Shown: positions 60,358 to 64,000 of the stretch, one piece after another
Layout of the letters: each line of letters starts with the position of its first letter
Numbering within the stretch: position 1 is the stretch's first letter
Origin: JASGDN01 sp049840815
GTDB lineage: Bacteria > Chloroflexota > Chloroflexia > Thermomicrobiales > UBA6265
Assembly (NCBI GenBank): GCA_049840815.1
Contig: JASGJI010000009.1
Coordinates: 101,985-165,984, forward strand
Length of the DNA: 64,000 nucleotides
Direction of reading: 5' to 3'
The notes under the pieces: model-generated
What the model was told of the DNA's origin: nothing
Databases searched by the model: none
What the model saw: the letters and a program-made list of their open reading frames with translations, nothing else
Position numbers and translations under genes: made by a program

Positions 60358-62895
60358 CTATCCGATTCGTCGCGCACCGTAGTATCGCGAGGAATAGTAG
60401 TTCGAACTCAGGGAACTGATGCGAACGCCCGTAGTCTCGTTCTCGGCGTGGATGAACTGATCGTTGCCGATGTAGATGCCGACGTGGGAGAGTCCCGCCT
60501 GGTAGGTGTTCTGGAAGAAGACCAGGTCACCCGGCTGCAGCGAACTGCGATCGACCGCGGATCCTGCCGAGATTTGCGTCCAGAGGCCGTACCAGATGTT
60601 CTGGCCGGTCACGTTGTAGACCACCCAGTAGGTGAAGCCGGAGCAGTCGAACGAGGCCGGACCGTGGGTTGCTGCGACATACGGGTACCCAAGGTAGCCC
60701 ATTGCAAACGAGACGAGCGCGTTGCCTGTAGCCGAGCTGTTTGTACTCGGTGTTGTCGTTGTCGTCACCGTAGCCGTCGGAGTCGTGGTTCCCGAGCTGC
60801 CCGAGCCACCGCGGACGCTGAGGGCATCAGTGGTCTTGGCGAGGTAATCGCCGTGGATCCAGCCGTTCAGACCATCGTAGTTCACCGGGTAGAACCCGTT
60901 GCTTGAGGTGCCGGTGATCAGGACCACGATGCCGATCGACACGGTCATCGCCGGAGCATTGCTGGTCGAGGGGTCGTAGCGGAGGTTGACGTCCGCCTGA
61001 ACCTTGGCATGGTCCCCACTGACGAGACTGGTCGTTCCGGAAGTCGGAGTGCTGGTCGCCGCCGTGGCAGTCGCGGCCGTGCTATTGCTCAGCGTGAGGT
61101 ACTGGCTGGAGACGTAGCCGTCCTGACCGCCGCAGGTGACTGGCTGCCAGCCGTTGTTCGCGCTGCCGCGCAGGCTGACGGTCGAGCCTTCGGCGAGGAT
61201 GGTGATTGGGTTGCCGCTCGGGACGCTGACGCGGCAGTAGACGCCGTCGCCACCCGTGTTCGTCACGGTCGCTGTGCCGGTCGTCGTCGACGTGGCCGTT
61301 GCCGTCGGGATGGTGGTGGCCGTCGCGGTCGGCGTGGCCGTCCCGGAACTGGTCGTGGCCGTCGTGAGTGTTGCCAGGATGAAGCCGTCCTGACCGCCGC
61401 AGATCACCGCCTGCCAGCCGTTGGTCGAACCGCTGCGCGTCTGGACCGTGCTGCCATCAGAGACCACCGTGATGATGTTGTAGGTGGTTCCAGCGCCGGT
61501 GCGGCAGTTCACGCCACCACCAGAGCCATTGACCGTCAAGGAGCCCGTCGAGCTGCTCATGGTGGCAGTTGCGGTGATCGTGGCAGCCGTCGTGGCGGTG
61601 GCCGTCGTCGACGTCACGGTGCCGAGATACTGGGAATAGATATAGCCGCTCTGGCCGCCGCAGGTGACCGGAGTCCAGCCGCCGCTGGCAGAGCCGCGCA
61701 CGGTGAGCGCCGTGCCTTCCGAGACGACCATGATGACAGTGGCGCTGGTGCTGGCCGCGGAGCGGCAGCGAACGCCGTCACCACCCGTGCCGGTGACGGT
61801 CGTCGTCCCGCTGGAGGTGCTGGAGTTGCTGTCGCCGCTGGTCACGGCGCTTACCGCGATGTACTGGGAGTAGACGTAGCCGTTCTGGCCGCCGCAGGTG
61901 ACCGGAGTCCACCCATTCGCGGCCTGGCCGCGGACGGTGAGCGCCGTACCTTCGGAGACAACCGTGATGACGCTGTATCCCGTGCCCGCGCCGGAGCGGC
62001 AGTTGACGCCACCCCCCCCGGTGCCGGAGACGGTCAGCTGACCACCCTGGTTGATCTCGTCATCGCTGGCGCCACCTGTGTACAGGTAGTTGATGTCGCC
62101 ATAGCCGAGCTGGCCACCGCAGGAAATCTGGAGCCAGCCATCGGTGGAGGTATCGAAGACCTGGACGACGGTGCCTTCGGAGAGGATCACGATCGTAGCC
62201 GCATCGTTGCTCGGCGAGACGCGGCAGCGGATGCCTTCGCCGTTGGTGCCAGTAACGGTTGCGGAGCCGATGGACTGGGACAGGTCCGGTCCGGTCGGGG
62301 TGACGGTCTCGACGGGCGTTTCGGTGGACTCGCTCGTCGCAACCGGCGTGCTGGCGGAACCGTCTGGCGTCTCCGTGACCTGGGCGGTCTCGGTCTCTGC
62401 CGGGCTTTCGGTCGCGGCTTCGGTGACGTTCGGCGTGGCCGCGTCGGTCGCGACCTCGGTGGTGGTGTCGTCGGCGATGGTCTCCGAGGCGACCGGAGTG
62501 CCGGAGCCATCTTCCGTCGCCGCATCGGTCGCGGGAACCTCGGTCTCCTCAGCGGAGGCGTCGGTCGTCACCGTGCCGATCGGCACGACAACATTCGTCG
62601 GAACCTCAGTGACGGGGATTTCAGTAACCGGAACCTCGGTGACGACTTCGGTCGGCGCGACGGTCTCGGCGGGGACTTCCGTCCACGGTTCTTCCGTCAC
62701 GATCTCGGTTGGGGCCAGTGTCTCGACCGGGGCCTCGGTGACAACCGGGGCCGCCTCGCTATCGAGGAGGATGAAGTTGGCGTTGACGTAGCCGCCGCCC
62801 GCTCCGTAGTTGACCATGTAGTAGGGCGTGTCGCCGGTCCAGAGCTTCTGGGACGTGACCTCGACCCGCTGGCCCTCCCACAGGCGGCCAAGCAC
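60358..62895 (-). CDS. NlpC/P60 peptidoglycan hydrolase with multiple SH3 domains, main part
   Basis: This frame encodes 845 residues from GTG 62895: the remainder of a first SH3 domain (VLGRLWEGQRVEVTSQKLWT), a Thr/Glu/Val-rich linker, then six more SH3 domains. Five of these have a cysteine pair (VNCRSGAGTG, WTPVTCGG type), the last does not (ADVNLRYDPSTS, GLNGWIHGDY). The C-terminal NlpC/P60 domain has catalytic Cys in SFDCSGFTYW, His in LSHVGIYIG and His in FIHAENE. Such enzymes cut peptide bonds in the stem peptide of peptidoglycan. The real start, with the signal peptide, is at 63203 in another frame; see the N-terminal fragment. Confidence 0.88.
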   Translation of the reverse strand: MLGRLWEGQRVEVTSQKLWTGDTPYYMVNYGAGGGYVNANFILLDSEAAPVVTEAPVETLAPTEIVTEEPWTEVPAETVAPTEVVTEVPVTEIPVTEVPTNVVVPIGTVTTDASAEETEVPATDAATEDGSGTPVASETIADDTTTEVATDAATPNVTEAATESPAETETAQVTETPDGSASTPVATSESTETPVETVTPTGPDLSQSIGSATVTGTNGEGIRCRVSPSNDAATIVILSEGTVVQVFDTSTDGWLQISCGGQLGYGDINYLYTGGASDDEINQGGQLTVSGTGGGGVNCRSGAGTGYSVITVVSEGTALTVRGQAANGWTPVTCGGQNGYVYSQYIAVSAVTSGDSNSSTSSGTTTVTGTGGDGVRCRSAASTSATVIMVVSEGTALTVRGSASGGWTPVTCGGQSGYIYSQYLGTVTSTTATATTAATITATATMSSSTGSLTVNGSGGGVNCRTGAGTTYNIITVVSDGSTVQTRSGSTNGWQAVICGGQDGFILATLTTATTSSGTATPTATATTIPTATATSTTTGTATVTNTGGDGVYCRVSVPSGNPITILAEGSTVSLRGSANNGWQPVTCGGQDGYVSSQYLTLSNSTAATATAATSTPTSGTTSLVSGDHAKVQADVNLRYDPSTSNAPAMTVSIGIVVLITGTSSNGFYPVNYDGLNGWIHGDYLAKTTDALSVRGGSGSSGTTTPTATVTTTTTPSTNSSATGNALVSFAMGYLGYPYVAATHGPASFDCSGFTYWVVYNVTGQNIWYGLWTQISAGSAVDRSSLQPGDLVFFQNTYQAGLSHVGIYIGNDQFIHAENETTGVRISSLSSNYYSSRYYGARRIG

Positions 62896-62936
62896 CTCGG
62901 CGTCCGGACTCGCCGCGACGCGAACAGCCAGACCCC

Positions 62937-63203
62937 TCAGCCGGAAGTCCGCCCGACGTTGTAGTCGTTGACGACAACGCCGTAGTCGATCGGCTGCGCC
63001 CAGGCGGGAGCCTGAACAGCCGGAACCTCGGTGACATCAGTTGTCTCGGTGGTGGTGTCGTACCCCGCGTCGGGGGTACCGGTCTCAGCGGTGGTGCCAC
63101 TGTCCTGGGCAAGCGCCAAGTTCGGAACGATCGTCGACAGCATGAGCAACGCCGCGACTGTGATGAAGAGCCCACGGTGGACTCGCGATAGGAGTGTTGA
63201 CAC
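62937..63203 (-). pseudogene. N-terminal part (signal peptide) of the NlpC/P60 gene, in another frame
   Basis: GTG 63203 has GAGGAGG upstream and starts a signal peptide (VSTLLSRVHRGLFITVAALL, cleavage near LALAQD). An acidic/Thr stretch follows and VVVNDYNVGRTSG leads into a stop at 62937. Restoring one base in the run TTCCGG/CTG just before the stop lets it join the other frame as SGLRGLAVRVAASPDAEVLG, a normal SH3 start. This is thus the missing N-terminus of the gene at 60358-62895, separated by a frameshift or a sequence error. Confidence 0.7.
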
Positions 63204-64000
63204 CCCTTCCCCCTCCTCTTGTGGTTCCAAAGCCAAGCAGCCCCTCGGCCTTGAATCAAGTTCGGGTGATGCTCCATCCGAGACATCGTGGCAAGGCAGC
63301 AGATCCAGATCCAGTCGATCTGGCTGCGCGCTACCCCCGGCGCGTGCGAAGGCCATCCCCCTCGCTGTCCCTGACGCCACTGTCAGGTGGAGTCCGATGC
63401 GACTGCTGGAAGCGTTTCCCAAGGGTCTGGGAGCGATGCGGGCCGTAGGAATCCTCCCCGGTCCGGACGATCATGCGCCAGCCATGCGCCGGGATCGTCT
63501 GTCTCCTGTCTCCTGAGCGTCTTGCTTCCTGCGCTCGCGATGACGAATCCGATCCAGCATCAGGGAGGCTTGCGAGCATCACGAGCGCCCGAACGAATCC
63601 CAGCGGCGCCATTGCCGTCGGACATTCGATTTCGGACCCTGAAGACGCGACCTTCTTGCGTGCTGAATCCCGATTTCGTCGGCGATTCTGGTGTGTTTTC
63701 CAGCCATGTCCGTCACACCAGAGTCCATCGCACTCACGGGACTGGTCGGACCGTAGCAAAGCGGCTTTCGCCGTGTCAAGCAGGCGGGCGAGGGCGAGGA
63801 TGACCGGAGAGGGCCGGAATCGGGCGGGATTGGACTCATTGTCCATGCCGGGCCGACGGGCCTAGCCTCCGGTGTCTCCGAACCTCCGGCATCGGTGACT
63901 GGCCGGCACGTCACGAGCACGTTTAGGCGCCGTTCGGATTCATCGTGTTTCCCTATTAACCTTAGCAATACGTAACTGAACCAAGTAGGCTGCACATACA
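63204..64000. other. 797-base region upstream of the NlpC/P60 gene, no supported gene
   Basis: The first bases (63204-63220) are the ribosome site for GTG 63203. The rest has open frames on both strands with no recognisable domain. The last 100 bases are less GC-rich (GTTTCCCTATTAACC near 63950) and fold partly, with TCCGAAC/GTTCGGA arms on the minus strand; this may be a leader or promoter region. Confidence 0.4.

Noticed and set aside
63204..63500. Possible c-di-AMP riboswitch upstream of the NlpC/P60 gene
   Set aside because: These switches often precede cell-wall hydrolase genes, but I could not find the conserved paired elements in the leader.
63849..63965. Cobalamin-riboswitch-like sequence on the minus strand (GGTTAATAGGGAA near 63949-63961)
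   Set aside because: The opening bases resemble the cobalamin element, but the expected pairing after it and the conserved GCCACTG-like box are absent; a covariance search would be needed.
1..64000. tRNA, rRNA, transposase or integrase genes
   Set aside because: None was recognised on either strand by eye; a tRNAscan or Infernal run would settle small RNA genes.

Overview
The window looks like a chromosomal segment of a high-GC, monoderm-type bacterium. My best guess is the phylum Chloroflexota, near class Thermomicrobia. The grounds are the GC-rich codon use throughout, a Gram-positive-type SOS box in front of recA, an LPxTG-type cell-wall sorting signal, several very long secreted proteins with Thr/Pro- or Thr/Glu-rich stalks, and the mix of MNT/HEPN pairs, LLM oxidoreductases and YfhO-like proteins. 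This placement is inference; no rRNA or tRNA gene was seen.

Layout. Positions 1-1715 hold a truncated luciferase-like oxidoreductase, a small unknown protein and a ParB-domain protein. Positions 1813-6454 hold a DUF1697 protein, three tandem nucleotidyltransferase/HEPN toxin-antitoxin-type pairs (the third HEPN gene is frameshifted), a nitrilase-family amidohydrolase and a DUF917 protein. A 1982-residue secreted protein built of about 14 SpaA-like beta domains fills 7052-13000. Positions 13085-20509 carry a TfoX-like protein, a five-gene operon (membrane peptide, PLP dehydratase, GNAT, zinc ribbon, phosphotransferase), an MFS transporter, an LLM oxidoreductase and a CPBP-family membrane protease. 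Positions 20712-24032 are a D-glucarate catabolic module (kdgD, gudD and an RpiR-type regulator) with a near-perfect sigma-70 promoter. Positions 24360-33103 hold a YfhO-like membrane protein, an M20 dipeptidase, a dCache-SnoaL fusion with a YihY protein, a D-amino-acid-type PLP enzyme and a GNAT. Two ABC-2 export systems and an MFS protein lie at 33180-39440, then an S9 peptidase, ilvD, a GH78-like glycosidase and a methyltransferase up to 47777.

The last 16 kb is rich in surface proteins: an LPSTG-anchored Thr/Pro-rich protein, an AraC regulator, two sugar ABC permeases without a binding protein or ATPase, a subtilase with SH3 repeats and a discoidin-like C-terminus, recA with an SOS box, an alpha/beta hydrolase, and an NlpC/P60 hydrolase with seven SH3 domains. 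The subtilase and NlpC proteins share an SH3 variant with a conserved cysteine pair, and the giant SpaA-like protein also carries a cysteine pair in most of its domains. This suggests disulfide-stapled extracellular beta domains are a theme of this organism.

The most notable points are the domain switch inside the SpaA-like array, the triplicated MNT-HEPN locus with near-identical 5' halves, the dCache-SnoaL fusion, and apparent single-base frameshifts confined to one HEPN and two surface-protein genes. Many transcription units end in unusually long perfect hairpins (12-28 bp stems).
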